64,000 nt of DNA from Oleiagrimonas sp963817755 (GCA_963817755.1 CAWFPB010000003.1:434001-498000), one strand, 5' to 3'; shown: positions 26,513-35,559, numbered from the stretch's first letter. Made by a program: numbers and translations. Notes: generated from the letters alone by a model not told the origin.

Positions 26513-29107
26513 ATGAACAGGGGCAGGGGCGGTATGGATCGAACGGGTCAGGCAAGGGGTTTCGCATGTTCAGATCACGACGGGAACGGGTTGCAAAGAC
26601 ACAAGCTTCATCTGGCCATGGCCGTTGCCATCGCGGCGACCGCGTCGTTCCAGGTGCACGCACAGACGCTCCCGTCGACGCCCGACGCTCAGTCGTCCTC
26701 ACGCGCGACCGATTCGCGGCGCACGGTGCCGGCCGCGCAGGGTGTCACCGTTGTTCCCGGGATCTCGCTCGGGACCATGTGGGACAGCAACGTGTTTGCA
26801 ACGCGTGATGCCACCCGCAGCGACGTGCTGACCAGCATCGCACCGTTCGTCAACGTGCGCGGTCGCGGCGATGCCGGCAGTTTCGATGTCGAAGCCGGGG
26901 GCACGGCCACGCGCTACCGCACCTACACCCACGAGAACAGCAACGACTACAACCTGGACGTTTCCGGCGACCTGAAGACCGGCAAGCACGGCAGCGTCTT
27001 CGGCGGCGCAGGTTACGCTCGCCGGCACGAGGACCGCATGTCTCCCGACAACGTGTTCGGCATCGAACCCACGGTCTACACCGATGCCCATGCCCACGCC
27101 GGTATCCTCCAGCGGTGGGGCGGGTTCAAGCTGCGCCTGGGCAGCACCGTCAACCAGCTGCGTTTCCGTGACGTGCCCGATGCCTCGGGTGCGCTGATCA
27201 ACAACCACGATCGCGACCGCAACGTGATCGGCTTCGGTTCGCGCCTGGCCTACCGCTTGTTCGGCGAAACCGACCTGTTCGTACAGGCGACCCGGGACCG
27301 GCGCCAGTACCTGATGCCGGTCGACGACTACGGGTATCGACGCGATTCCAGGGGCTACGGCTGGGCCCTGGGACTGGCCCGTGGCGGCCGCGGCAAGGTC
27401 AGCGGAGAGTTCTATCTGGGCCGTCGGGTGCAGCGCTATGACGATCCACGGCTGCCGGATATTTCCGCGCCGGCCTTCGGCGCCCAGCTGGACTGGACAG
27501 TCAATCCGCAGACCACCGTCGGGGCCTTCGTGGAGCGCTCCATCGAGGAAACCACACTCCCAGGTGCCTCGGCCTACGTGGATACCGTGGCCGGCGTGCA
27601 TGCCCGGCGCCAGCTGGGCGAGCGGCTTTCGGCCAAGGCGGAGCTGGTCTTCACGCGCAGCGATTTTCGCGGGGACTCGCGCCGGGACGATCTCGGGATG
27701 GCCAGTGTCGGATTGAGTTATCGGCTGGTAAAGCATCTGTATCTGGATGCCGACTACCGCCAGCAGCAGCGCCATTCGGACGTGACGATCGCACAGTACG
27801 ACCGCAACCAGGTCTATGTCGGCCTGCGGCTGGATGGTGCCAGGGAACGTTCACCGGATGCGGAGCAGACGGCAGCGCCGTCGATCATGGGACCGCCGGC
27901 GCCCGGCGGCCTGTATGCCGGCCTTGGCGTCGGCTATGAAGTACTCGATACGCACGTGACCAGCCCGCGGGGCGAGCACGGGTTCGACGGCGGCGATTTC
28001 GGCGCCGGCGGTGCCGCCGGATCGGTGTTCGCAGGCTACGGCTGGATGCTGGGCCGGACCTATCTCGGCCTGGAGGCCGGGTTTGCCGATTCGGATGCCG
28101 ACTGGCGTCACGTGAAGTCGCCCACCAGCCGGATCTACAGCGTCAAGCAGCATCGCGGCGGAAATGCCAGCCTGCGCCTGGGCAGGGCGCTGCCGGGACA
28201 GTCGCTGGTCTACGTGTCGGTCGGTCGCCAACGCATGCAATACGACAGTGCCTACACCACCGATACCGGGATCGCTTACGACCAGCGAGACACCCTCTAC
28301 GGGACTCGGTACGGCGTGGGCCTGGACCTGGCGCTCGGCAGGCACGGTTTCGTGCGCGCGAGCTACGACATCGTGCACTACCCCGGTTACGACGTCGCCT
28401 ATGACACAGGAGTCGATCGTTTCGCCAGCGACCACGGGCTTTTCCAGATGGGCCTGGGGTGGCGGCTGGGCGCGGCGGAGCGTTCGACCACCCTCCGGCG
28501 CGAGCGGGCGAGCGGGTTCTACGTCGGTGTCCAGGGCGGCGACGACCGTCTCGACTCGCGCATGAACGCCGTACATCGCCAGTCGGGTCCGCCTTCGGTC
28601 ACCGATTTCAGTGCCGATTTCGGCAACCATGGAAAAGCATTCGGCGCATTCGCAGGCTACGGCCATGCATTCGGATGGCTGTATGCCGGAGTCGAGCTGG
28701 AGTCTGACGTGAGCAACACCCGCTGGTCCCACGTCAAGGATCCCGGCGGCCGTGATTTCTCGGTCGCCAGCAAGGGCGACTACGGCGCCTCGCTGCGGCT
28801 CGGTTATGTCACCCGCGACGGCGCAGTCATCTACCTGCGCGGCGGCCGGGTGCAGGGCCGTTTCAACACCAAGTACGTCAAGGGCGGAAGCAGCGACACG
28901 TGGATCGATCGCGAAGACACGATCGGCGGCGTGCGCTACGGCGTGGGCCTGTCCACGCCGCTCGGCGAGGCGACCTTCCTCCGGTTCGACTACACCACCA
29001 CCCGCTACGCGGGATTGAACTTCATCACCACGCAGAGCCAGGCGGACGAGGTCGGCCTGGTGCATCACCAGCATCTTTTCCGGCTCGGAGTCGGCATGCG
29101 GTTCTGA
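26513..29107 (+). CDS. Triple beta-barrel outer-membrane protein
   Basis: The 864-residue protein has a signal region (about 35-51, ending QVHAQ) and three consecutive barrel-like parts. Residues about 70-445 look like an outer-membrane BBP2-type barrel (alternating strands, GVTVVPGISLGTMWDSNVF). Residues about 465-660 (GGLYAGLGVGYEV ... LFQMGLGWRL) and 670-864 (GFYVGVQGGDD ... LFRLGVGMRF) are two 8-strand opacity-type barrels related to each other. Such barrels usually occur alone. The final Phe is the standard C-terminal signal for Bam insertion. The function, possibly porin, adhesin or anchor for the next gene's product, is unknown. The promoter carries FNR-type boxes at -41.5 and -91.5. 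The N-terminus before the hydrophobic stretch is unusually long, so the start may be later. Confidence 0.8.
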   Translation: MNRGRGGMDRTGQARGFACSDHDGNGLQRHKLHLAMAVAIAATASFQVHAQTLPSTPDAQSSSRATDSRRTVPAAQGVTVVPGISLGTMWDSNVFATRDATRSDVLTSIAPFVNVRGRGDAGSFDVEAGGTATRYRTYTHENSNDYNLDVSGDLKTGKHGSVFGGAGYARRHEDRMSPDNVFGIEPTVYTDAHAHAGILQRWGGFKLRLGSTVNQLRFRDVPDASGALINNHDRDRNVIGFGSRLAYRLFGETDLFVQATRDRRQYLMPVDDYGYRRDSRGYGWALGLARGGRGKVSGEFYLGRRVQRYDDPRLPDISAPAFGAQLDWTVNPQTTVGAFVERSIEETTLPGASAYVDTVAGVHARRQLGERLSAKAELVFTRSDFRGDSRRDDLGMASVGLSYRLVKHLYLDADYRQQQRHSDVTIAQYDRNQVYVGLRLDGARERSPDAEQTAAPSIMGPPAPGGLYAGLGVGYEVLDTHVTSPRGEHGFDGGDFGAGGAAGSVFAGYGWMLGRTYLGLEAGFADSDADWRHVKSPTSRIYSVKQHRGGNASLRLGRALPGQSLVYVSVGRQRMQYDSAYTTDTGIAYDQRDTLYGTRYGVGLDLALGRHGFVRASYDIVHYPGYDVAYDTGVDRFASDHGLFQMGLGWRLGAAERSTTLRRERASGFYVGVQGGDDRLDSRMNAVHRQSGPPSVTDFSADFGNHGKAFGAFAGYGHAFGWLYAGVELESDVSNTRWSHVKDPGGRDFSVASKGDYGASLRLGYVTRDGAVIYLRGGRVQGRFNTKYVKGGSSDTWIDREDTIGGVRYGVGLSTPLGEATFLRFDYTTTRYAGLNFITTQSQADEVGLVHHQHLFRLGVGMRF

Positions 29108-29220
29108 CTGCCTGCCACGAGCAACGGAATAACGGATACGGGGTTGCGCCCCCCGTGCAACATCCCAAACACCGCGGTCGGGCGCCTTGCCGCGGAATAC
29201 CTGAGAGTCAGGAGAGCATC

Positions 29221-30429
29221 ATGAGCACCTTGAACAGCAAACATCGAATCACCTTCGGAGCCACGACGCTCGCGATCGCCATTGGCGCTGCGCTGGCTTT
29301 CGGGCAACTTCCCGCATCCATGTCGCCGATCGCATCGGCGCATGCGCAGGATTCGCACGGCAGCAGCCACCAGTCCTCCAGTCACACGGACAGCCAGCAC
29401 GGAAGCGGCCAGGCGCAAAAGGGCAAGAGCGGGACCAGCGGCAAGGGCACGCACGGCAGCGGCGGCAGTTCCAACGTCGAGTCCAAGGTCCTTCGCGGAC
29501 ACGACACGAGTGCATCGGCCAGTGAGGAGGAAAACTCCGATCGACGCGGTCCCAAGTATTCCGGCGGCAAGGCCAGCACTGGCAAGCCGACCGGCGCCGG
29601 CACCAAGAAGGGCGATCTTTTCGGCGACGCCATCGTCATTCTCCGCGATGACAATGGCGTGCCGATCCTGGACCAGTACGGCCATGTGCAGCCGCTGGAC
29701 GCCAATGGCAACCTGATTCCCATCAACGAGGAAGGCGAGATCGAGGCGGGATCCGAGGATCTGGTGGTGCCGGTGGAGATTGGCCGCCTGAACGTGTCGC
29801 GTTCGCCCACCAAGGTATCCAGCCACTCCTATGACGAGGCACTGTCCACGCTCAATTCGGCGACCGCCATCACGGTGGACGACTCGGGCCGCCTGGTGGT
29901 CACCATCGACGGTGTGGAAAAGACCATCGACTCGCCGCTGGAGAACCTGGCCCTGTACGAGGCGCTGATGACCAACGGCTACCTGCCGGGGTTCGTGCCC
30001 AAGGACGGCGTCGATCTCGGATCGCTCTCGTTCCTGACCGACAAGAGCGTGACCAATGCCGACCTGCTGCAGGCGGCCTCGTTCCTGGCCGCGGCTTCGG
30101 ACAAGACCGGATCGATCAGCGAGGATACGGTGGTCTACATCGACAGCTTCCTCAAGATTGTCGGTACCAATCCGATCACCGGTCCGGATGGCCAGGACTA
30201 CTTCAACTTCTCCACCGTAAGCTACGATCGCAGCAGCACCTACACCGGCAATGTGACGTATCTGGAGAACAACGGGGACGGCACCTACACCACGGTGACC
30301 AAGCCGATCATGGATGTGGTGTTCAACAACGAGGACTATTCCGGCACGCAGCTGGATGCCTTCACCCAGGCGGCGGACGACGCCCGGGCGGTGATCGAGT
30401 TCGTCCACGATCATTCGGTACCCGAGTGA
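29221..30429 (+). CDS. Large secreted acidic protein with Ser/Gly/His-rich linker
   Basis: The 402-residue protein has a signal peptide (about 1-42, ending SAHAQ). A low-complexity Ser/His/Gly/Lys linker (about 44-110) is followed by an acidic, Asp/Asn/Gly/Thr-rich domain with repeating strand units such as GDAIVILRDDNGVPILDQY and GRLVVTIDGVEKTID. There is no Cys in the mature part. AGGAGAG lies 6 bases before the ATG. It follows the triple-barrel gene by 113 bases on the same strand and ends at a strong terminator, so the two probably form one transcription unit. It could be a surface or matrix protein presented by the barrel protein. Not recognised as a known family. Confidence 0.65.
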   Translation: MSTLNSKHRITFGATTLAIAIGAALAFGQLPASMSPIASAHAQDSHGSSHQSSSHTDSQHGSGQAQKGKSGTSGKGTHGSGGSSNVESKVLRGHDTSASASEEENSDRRGPKYSGGKASTGKPTGAGTKKGDLFGDAIVILRDDNGVPILDQYGHVQPLDANGNLIPINEEGEIEAGSEDLVVPVEIGRLNVSRSPTKVSSHSYDEALSTLNSATAITVDDSGRLVVTIDGVEKTIDSPLENLALYEALMTNGYLPGFVPKDGVDLGSLSFLTDKSVTNADLLQAASFLAAASDKTGSISEDTVVYIDSFLKIVGTNPITGPDGQDYFNFSTVSYDRSSTYTGNVTYLENNGDGTYTTVTKPIMDVVFNNEDYSGTQLDAFTQAADDARAVIEFVHDHSVPE

Positions 30430-30443
30430 TTGCATGCACCAAG

Positions 30444-30478
30444 ACGGCCCGGCGCATCCTGCGCCGGGCCGTTTTTTT
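30444..30478 (+). terminator. Strong Rho-independent terminator
   Basis: A 12-bp perfect stem (ACGGCCCGGCGC at 30444-30455 and its complement at 30461-30472) with a 5-base loop runs into seven T. It ends the triple-barrel/secreted protein unit. Confidence 0.92.
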
Positions 30479-30489
30479 GCCTGCAGGCG

Positions 30490-32241
30490 TCAAAGGCCGG
30501 AAAGGTCGCTGGGCAATGCGCCGGGTTCGAGCATGGATGCCGGACCCTCCGCCATCGCGATCTGGTCCATCCGGCAGACCCGGTTGCGTCCCTGGTGCTT
30601 GGCGCGATACATCAGGCGGTCCGCCTCGGAAATCAGGGTTTCCAGCTTTTTCAGGCCGGGGCGTCGTTCGGTCACGCCGAAACTGGCGGTGATGCGGGCG
30701 CCGTGTGGAGGAATGTCGATGTTGCGCGCGGCAACGGCTTCGCGCAGGCGTTCGGCCATGGCTGCCGCCTCGTCCAGGGTGGTGTCCGGGAGCAGCACGA
30801 TGAATTCCTCGCCGCCCCAGCGGGCGATCACGTCGGCGTCGCGCAGCTTGTCGCGCAGGACCTGCGCAAGTGCCTGCAGTACCCGGTCGCCTGCCGAGTG
30901 CCCGTAGGTGTCGTTGACCCGCTTGAAGTGGTCGATGTCGAGCACGATCACGCTGAGGGAACGGTCTTCGCGCAACGCGCTTCCCCAGATGGCGTCGCTG
31001 ATGTCCTGGAAGGCGCGGCGGTTGTTGAGTCCGGTCAGTTCGTCCAGGCGTGCCATCTGTTCGGCCTGCACGCGGCGTGCCTCGCCGCGGCGGAAGCGAT
31101 AGGTGAGCGCCAGGGCCAGCAGGGTGGCTTCCAGCAGCATCCCGATCTCGGCAGCACGAAAGGTCCACCCCGTGTAGGGGATCGTGCCCCATACGGCCAG
31201 GGCGGTGGTGGCGTCCCCGACCATGGAGCAGGCCGCGGCGATCAGGAAATAGCGGCTGGTACGGATACCCAGGCGCAGCGACACGATGCCCAGGCCCAGC
31301 ATGATCGCGGTGAAGGCGAGGATGAAGGCGAACGCCAGCCACAGCGCCAGCCCCTGCCAGCCCGAACCCATGGTCACCACCAGCGCAACGAGGTTGGCGA
31401 CGATCAGCACGTTCACGCCCAGGTGCAGGCGGGGGAAATGCCGGTGGGTCTCTAGGAAACTCTGCGCGAACAACAGCCCGGTGCACGCGCACAGCACCAT
31501 CAGGGTCGGCGGGGCCCACTGCTGCCAGCGGGGAAGATCCGGCCACAGCCACTCGAAGCCGTATCCCGTGTAGGCCAGGTTGAGCGTGATGAATGCCGCC
31601 AGGTAGAGCGCATACAGGCCGTAGGGTGATGCGCGCAGGCCCAGCCAGAGCATGAGGTTGTAAGCCAGCAGCGCGAACAGGAAGCCGTAGAAGAATCCGT
31701 AAGTGATGTTGTCGCGGTTCGCGATCGTGTCGGCGCGCGCGGGTGTCCTTAGTGCGACCGGGATCACCATGGGATCGGGGGTGGCCACGCGGATCATGAT
31801 GGCGCTGCGTCCGGGTGGGATGTGCAGGTCGACGGCAAAGGCGCGACCCGGAATCGGACGCCGGTCCTGCGGCAACGTGTCTCCGAGCCGTTCATGCTCC
31901 AGCACATGTCCATCCCGGACCAGGTCGATCTGGACATGGTCGAGCCAGGAGACGTCGATGGTCAGTCGCCGCTCCAGTGATGTTGCACCCGGGTTCTGCA
32001 GGGCCAGGTGGATCCAGACCGGGCGCTCGCCGATGCCGAATGCCGGTGTCATGCCGCGGACAGGCCGGAATGCGCCCCGCTGGACGGCGGACAGTGCCTG
32101 CTGCAGCGTCATGGGCCCCGAGCGCTCCTGCATCCGGCTGACCGAAAGGTTCAGCGGAGGGGCTGGCCGTTGGCGGGCGCCGCGGACAGGACATGGCATA
32201 GGAGCCACAGCGGCAGCACAAGCCACCAGACGCGACTCCAT
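30490..32241 (-). CDS. 7TMR-DISM diguanylate cyclase
   Basis: The 583-residue protein has a periplasmic DISM-like beta domain (about 45-170), seven membrane helices (about 180-380), a short linker and a GGDEF domain (about 400-560). The active-site loop is GGEEF at 476-480 and an inhibitory RxxD site (RDAD, 467-470) is present, so it should make c-di-GMP with product feedback. DISM domains are thought to sense small sugars or similar ligands outside the inner membrane. The start at 32241 (MESRLVACAAAV) follows GGAAGG. It converges on the secreted protein gene; the strong terminator at 30444-30478 lies just past its stop. Confidence 0.88.
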   Translation of the reverse strand: MESRLVACAAAVAPMPCPVRGARQRPAPPLNLSVSRMQERSGPMTLQQALSAVQRGAFRPVRGMTPAFGIGERPVWIHLALQNPGATSLERRLTIDVSWLDHVQIDLVRDGHVLEHERLGDTLPQDRRPIPGRAFAVDLHIPPGRSAIMIRVATPDPMVIPVALRTPARADTIANRDNITYGFFYGFLFALLAYNLMLWLGLRASPYGLYALYLAAFITLNLAYTGYGFEWLWPDLPRWQQWAPPTLMVLCACTGLLFAQSFLETHRHFPRLHLGVNVLIVANLVALVVTMGSGWQGLALWLAFAFILAFTAIMLGLGIVSLRLGIRTSRYFLIAAACSMVGDATTALAVWGTIPYTGWTFRAAEIGMLLEATLLALALTYRFRRGEARRVQAEQMARLDELTGLNNRRAFQDISDAIWGSALREDRSLSVIVLDIDHFKRVNDTYGHSAGDRVLQALAQVLRDKLRDADVIARWGGEEFIVLLPDTTLDEAAAMAERLREAVAARNIDIPPHGARITASFGVTERRPGLKKLETLISEADRLMYRAKHQGRNRVCRMDQIAMAEGPASMLEPGALPSDLSGL

Positions 32242-32690
32242 GCGGCCTTCCGGACCACCGTGGGACGGTCGCCGGCAGAAACGCAACGCTGGTGCGGTAA
32301 ACCGTACACGTTCCGAACGTATCCCCTGTTTCAGTGCCGGCCGTGGTCAGAGGGGCAGGGCCAAACGATGTCATGACAGGCGGCGATCCCCCGGTATCGC
32401 CGAACAGCAAGTCCCGCAGTGAGCGGGAGAACTGCACATACTTTAGCTGCTGCGTGGACCATTCGCTCCGGTTCGGTTCGAAGTCCGGAGGTTCCTGCGC
32501 TGTCCCGGGGCCGGAACGCGAGGTCTCATCGCCCTGAACAGCCCTGGAAACGGCATGCCGCCCCGGAGTCAGGTTATCGAACACGGAAGGGACTTCCCGC
32601 GCACCACTAGGGATCGTTCGTGCCCATGGCATCGCGGCGGGCTGCGTGCCAGTGGCGCACGGCCCGCCGCTTCTCCCAGTGTTGCATGGC
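32242..32690. other. 449-base gap without a supported gene
   Basis: Upstream region of the diguanylate cyclase and downstream region of the nirK-linked porin. Apart from the hairpin at 32634-32670 I see no gene or clear signal. Confidence 0.4.
32634..32670 (-). terminator. Hairpin after the nirK-linked porin gene
   Basis: GCGGCGGGC at 32634-32642 pairs with GCCCGCCGC at 32662-32670, and the inner bases GTGCC/GGCGC extend the stem. It lies 21 bases past the porin stop. There is no T-run, so this may be a Rho-assisted or RNA-protecting stem. Confidence 0.5.
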
Positions 32691-33893
32691 TCAATGCGTG
32701 TACTGGAGGGTGAACCAGAGCACGCGCTTGTCGACGGCGTAGCGGTCGGCCCGATAGTTGGCCAGGGCCAGGGAGGTCTTGAACTTGCGGGTCAGGTCCA
32801 GGCCGGCAGAGAGGTCCAGTTCATTGCCGTAGTGGATCGATCCCCGGGTGGAGTCGAAGCGATGCGCGATCGCCTGGATGTTCAGTCGGTTCGGTTTCCA
32901 ACCGATGCCCGCGTAGGTGTCGGCCAGGCCGTTCGGGGGCGTGGCCAGGAACAGGTCGGCCCAGCCGTTGAAGGCGTGCAGGGTGGCCAGTGGCGTCTGG
33001 AACGCGCTGCTGCCGTTGCCGCCCAGGCGTTCGTGTCCGATCCGGCCATTCCAGCCCTTCCGTGCGAGCGAACCCTCGGCATGGAAGTAGTTGCGCGATC
33101 CGGACAGGGTGCCGTCCCTCCAGGCGTGCTGGCGGGCGGCCTCCAGCGTGTAGCCCAGTCGCCAGCCATCCCTGCTTCCGGCATGACCGGTCCAGCGAAG
33201 GCCGAGGTCGCGATGCGAGGTTGCCGGCAGCGACTGGTTGCCGATCAGGTAGAGGTAGGCGGTCAGCGTACCGAAGCGCGGCATCCAGGACGCGTTGAGC
33301 AGGTGCGTGTCCAGGTTCTGCCGCGCGTGCAGCGGGTCCGGATGATGCGCGCCGAAGATGCGGTTGACCCGGGTCAGGTAGGCGTAGTCGATGCGCAGCG
33401 AGCGTGCCGGGGTCCAGGTGGCGCGCAGCGCGTCGAAGCTCTGCTCGAGTTGGCGAAAGCCCACGTTGCCGATGAAACGGTCGTTGTCGAGCTTGATCAC
33501 CTGGCGTCCCGCGCGAAGGTCCAGCGCCGTCCCGCCGCGATACTCCAGGTAGGCCTGGTCCAGTTCGGTATCGCCCGGATCGGCGACGACAGGGTAGTCG
33601 GTGCGTCCATTGCGGGTGCTGTTGTAGCGGTCGTCGCCGACCGAGCGATTGTCCTGCATGGAGGCGAACGCACTCCAGCCTTCGCGTTGCGCGGTCTGGT
33701 ACCCCAGGCGCGTGCGCAGCGTGGAGGCCAGCGCGTTGCGATCGAAACCGCCCTGGTCGACCTGCTCGATGCGGTACCGCATGTCGAGCCGGACACCGGC
33801 ATCGGCAGGATCGGACGGGGCGCCCGAGGCTACGGTGGATGCCAGCGACAGGGCCAGTGCCATGCACGCGGGAAGAACGGCCATCGGTCTCAT
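32691..33893 (-). CDS. AlgE-like (alginate export family) outer-membrane porin
   Basis: The 400-residue protein has a signal peptide (MRPMAVLPACMALALSLA...ASGA) and a beta-barrel domain of the alginate export family: RIEQVDQGGFDRNALASTLRTR opens it and RQVIKLDNDRFIGNVGFRQ is the family's most conserved stretch. Family members form 18-strand anion-selective pores. No alginate synthesis genes are present. It follows nirK by 104 bases on the same strand with no terminator between, so it is probably co-transcribed. It might pass nitrite or another anion into the periplasm; that role is inference. GAGGAC precedes the ATG at 33893. Confidence 0.85.
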   Translation of the reverse strand: MRPMAVLPACMALALSLASTVASGAPSDPADAGVRLDMRYRIEQVDQGGFDRNALASTLRTRLGYQTAQREGWSAFASMQDNRSVGDDRYNSTRNGRTDYPVVADPGDTELDQAYLEYRGGTALDLRAGRQVIKLDNDRFIGNVGFRQLEQSFDALRATWTPARSLRIDYAYLTRVNRIFGAHHPDPLHARQNLDTHLLNASWMPRFGTLTAYLYLIGNQSLPATSHRDLGLRWTGHAGSRDGWRLGYTLEAARQHAWRDGTLSGSRNYFHAEGSLARKGWNGRIGHERLGGNGSSAFQTPLATLHAFNGWADLFLATPPNGLADTYAGIGWKPNRLNIQAIAHRFDSTRGSIHYGNELDLSAGLDLTRKFKTSLALANYRADRYAVDKRVLWFTLQYTH

Positions 33894-33996
33894 GATCGTG
33901 GTCCTCGAATGACACGTGTGGAGAGCCCGGCGTCGTTGTGCCGCCGGGCGAAAGAGGGTGGAGCGACGCACGTGACCTTGCGTCGCCCCGGGGCCC

Positions 33997-35361
33997 TCAC
34001 TTGCCGGCGCGGAAGATGGCCGGGTTCTTCTTGCCGCTGACTTCGACCCAGCCGGACAGTCCCTTCTCCATGCGCGACAGGGCATGGTCGACCAGGATGT
34101 ACTTGCCGGGTTCCTCGAAGTGGACCTGGGTGATGACTGCATCGCCCGGCGGTACCGAGATGGTCTGGATGTCACGCAGCGGCTTGTTGGCCAGCGAGCC
34201 CCAGGCCCATGCGTCGTCGAACATCTCGCCGATCAGGTGGAACGAGGAGGTCTTGTTGGGGCCGCCCACGCCGAAGTAGATGCGGATGGTGTCGCCGACC
34301 TTCGCCTTCAGCGGGTGGTCGGTGGTCAGGGCGCCCACGGCACCGTTGAACACCATGTAGGTGGGCTGCTCGTCCAGCAGCTTGTTGACGTCGAACTGCA
34401 AGTGGCCGTGGGTGTTGAACGGCTGCGTGGTGTAGATCTCGCCCTGCATCATGTAGTACTCGTGGTCGACCTTGGGCAGGCCGCCAGCGGGCTCGACCAG
34501 GACCATGCCGTACATGCCGTTGGCGATGTGCTGGGCCACCATGGGCGTGGCGCAGTGGTACACGAACAGGCCCGGCTTGAGCGCCTTGAAGGTGAAGCTT
34601 CGGGTCTGCCCCGGCGGCACCTGCATGACCGCAGCGCCACCGCCGGGACCGGTCACGGCGTGCATGTCGACCGAGTGGTTCATGCGGCTGGAGGCGGCGT
34701 TGTGCAGGCTGACCGTGATGGTGTCGCCGACGCGGGCGCGAAGCATCGGACCGGGCACCTTGCCGTTGAAGGTCCAGTAGGTGAAGGTCGTGCCGTTGGC
34801 CAGCCGGCCGACGACTTCCTCGGTGCGCAGGTCGAAGTTCAGGTGCTTGGGGCCGCGTTTGCCGATCGGCGGCGGCAGGTCACCGGGTGCGCGACTGATG
34901 TCGGCGGCCTTGTTCTTGCGGGTTGGCACGGCCTTGCCCACGACGAGCCGGCCTTCCATGCCCGCGGCGCGGTGGCCGGGGATGTTGCAGTAGTAGTCGA
35001 AGCTGCCGTTGGCGTCGGCGCGGAACACCACCGTGGTGCTGGCGTTCTTGCCGACCACGTTGTCGGAGAGCACCTTGAACTTCGGCACGGCGAGATTGTG
35101 CATGGCGCCGTCGCCGTCGATCAGGGTGATCTGCACGATGGCGCCAGCTGGCACCTTCAGTGTCGGGTTGAGCTGGCCGTCGATGGCGCCGCCCACCCCG
35201 CGGAAGCCCATGCCGAACGAGCCAATGGTGGTCTTGAGCGTGTAGCTGACGGTGGGGGTGTATTCGGCCGGGCTGGTCAGGTTGCTGCTGGTTGCGCTTG
35301 CGGTGCCGCACCAGGCCAGGCTCAGTACGAGCAGGGCAGATAGCAGTCGGTGAATGGACAT
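33997..35361 (-). CDS. nirK: Copper nitrite reductase with fused N-terminal cupredoxin
   Basis: The 454-residue protein reduces nitrite to nitric oxide in the periplasm. A Sec signal (about 1-23) precedes an extra cupredoxin domain (about 35-145) with a complete type 1 copper site: His88, Cys125, His130, Met135. The nitrite reductase core (about 165-450) has His229, Asp232 and His234 (MNHSVDMHA), His269-Cys270 (VYHCATP), His278, Met283 and His375 (SSFHLIG), so both type 1 and type 2 sites are intact. N-terminal cupredoxin fusions occur in a minority of NirK enzymes (Hyphomicrobium type) and may act as built-in electron entry. It heads a likely two-gene unit with the porin gene. An FNR-like box lies at -41.5 of a predicted start at 35455. 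Confidence 0.95.
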   Translation of the reverse strand: MSIHRLLSALLVLSLAWCGTASATSSNLTSPAEYTPTVSYTLKTTIGSFGMGFRGVGGAIDGQLNPTLKVPAGAIVQITLIDGDGAMHNLAVPKFKVLSDNVVGKNASTTVVFRADANGSFDYYCNIPGHRAAGMEGRLVVGKAVPTRKNKAADISRAPGDLPPPIGKRGPKHLNFDLRTEEVVGRLANGTTFTYWTFNGKVPGPMLRARVGDTITVSLHNAASSRMNHSVDMHAVTGPGGGAAVMQVPPGQTRSFTFKALKPGLFVYHCATPMVAQHIANGMYGMVLVEPAGGLPKVDHEYYMMQGEIYTTQPFNTHGHLQFDVNKLLDEQPTYMVFNGAVGALTTDHPLKAKVGDTIRIYFGVGGPNKTSSFHLIGEMFDDAWAWGSLANKPLRDIQTISVPPGDAVITQVHFEEPGKYILVDHALSRMEKGLSGWVEVSGKKNPAIFRAGK

Positions 35362-35461
35362 CGTTCCATCTCCTTCAGCGAAGTCCGGGCCCTCTCGCTC
35401 GCTGATCTTTTCGTGAACCCTGCCCGGAAGGTCATCGGAGTCGTTTTCGTCTTGGATACGA

Positions 35462-35503
35462 ACCTTACGGGCGCGCCTGCACGGCCGGCCTGATCTGGAT
35501 CAG
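35462..35503 (-). promoter_or_regulatory. Predicted FNR-type promoter of nirK
   Basis: CTGAT-CTGG-ATCAG at 35490-35503 has one symmetrical change from the FNR consensus at each end. On the minus strand TAAGGT (35467-35462) gives a start at 35455, with the box centre at -41.5 and a leader of about 94 bases. The box is the core of a longer palindrome (CCGGCC arms) that could also end the gene at 35560-36276. Confidence 0.5.
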
Positions 35504-35508
35504 GCCGG
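35485..35508 (-). terminator. Palindrome downstream of the spermidine-synthase-like gene
   Basis: CCGGCCTGAT and ATCAGGCCGG flank CTGG (10-bp arms, 4-base loop), 52 bases past the stop at 35560. No T-run follows. It overlaps the nirK FNR-like box, so one sequence may serve both roles. Confidence 0.4.
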
Positions 35509-35559
35509 ACTGGAAATCGTGGAAGGCGAGGGGTGCGGCGGCTTGACGCAGCCGCGGGG

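Noticed and set aside
32691..33893. Alginate export function
   Set aside because: Family match only. No alginate synthesis or acetylation genes are nearby, so the porin probably has another cargo.
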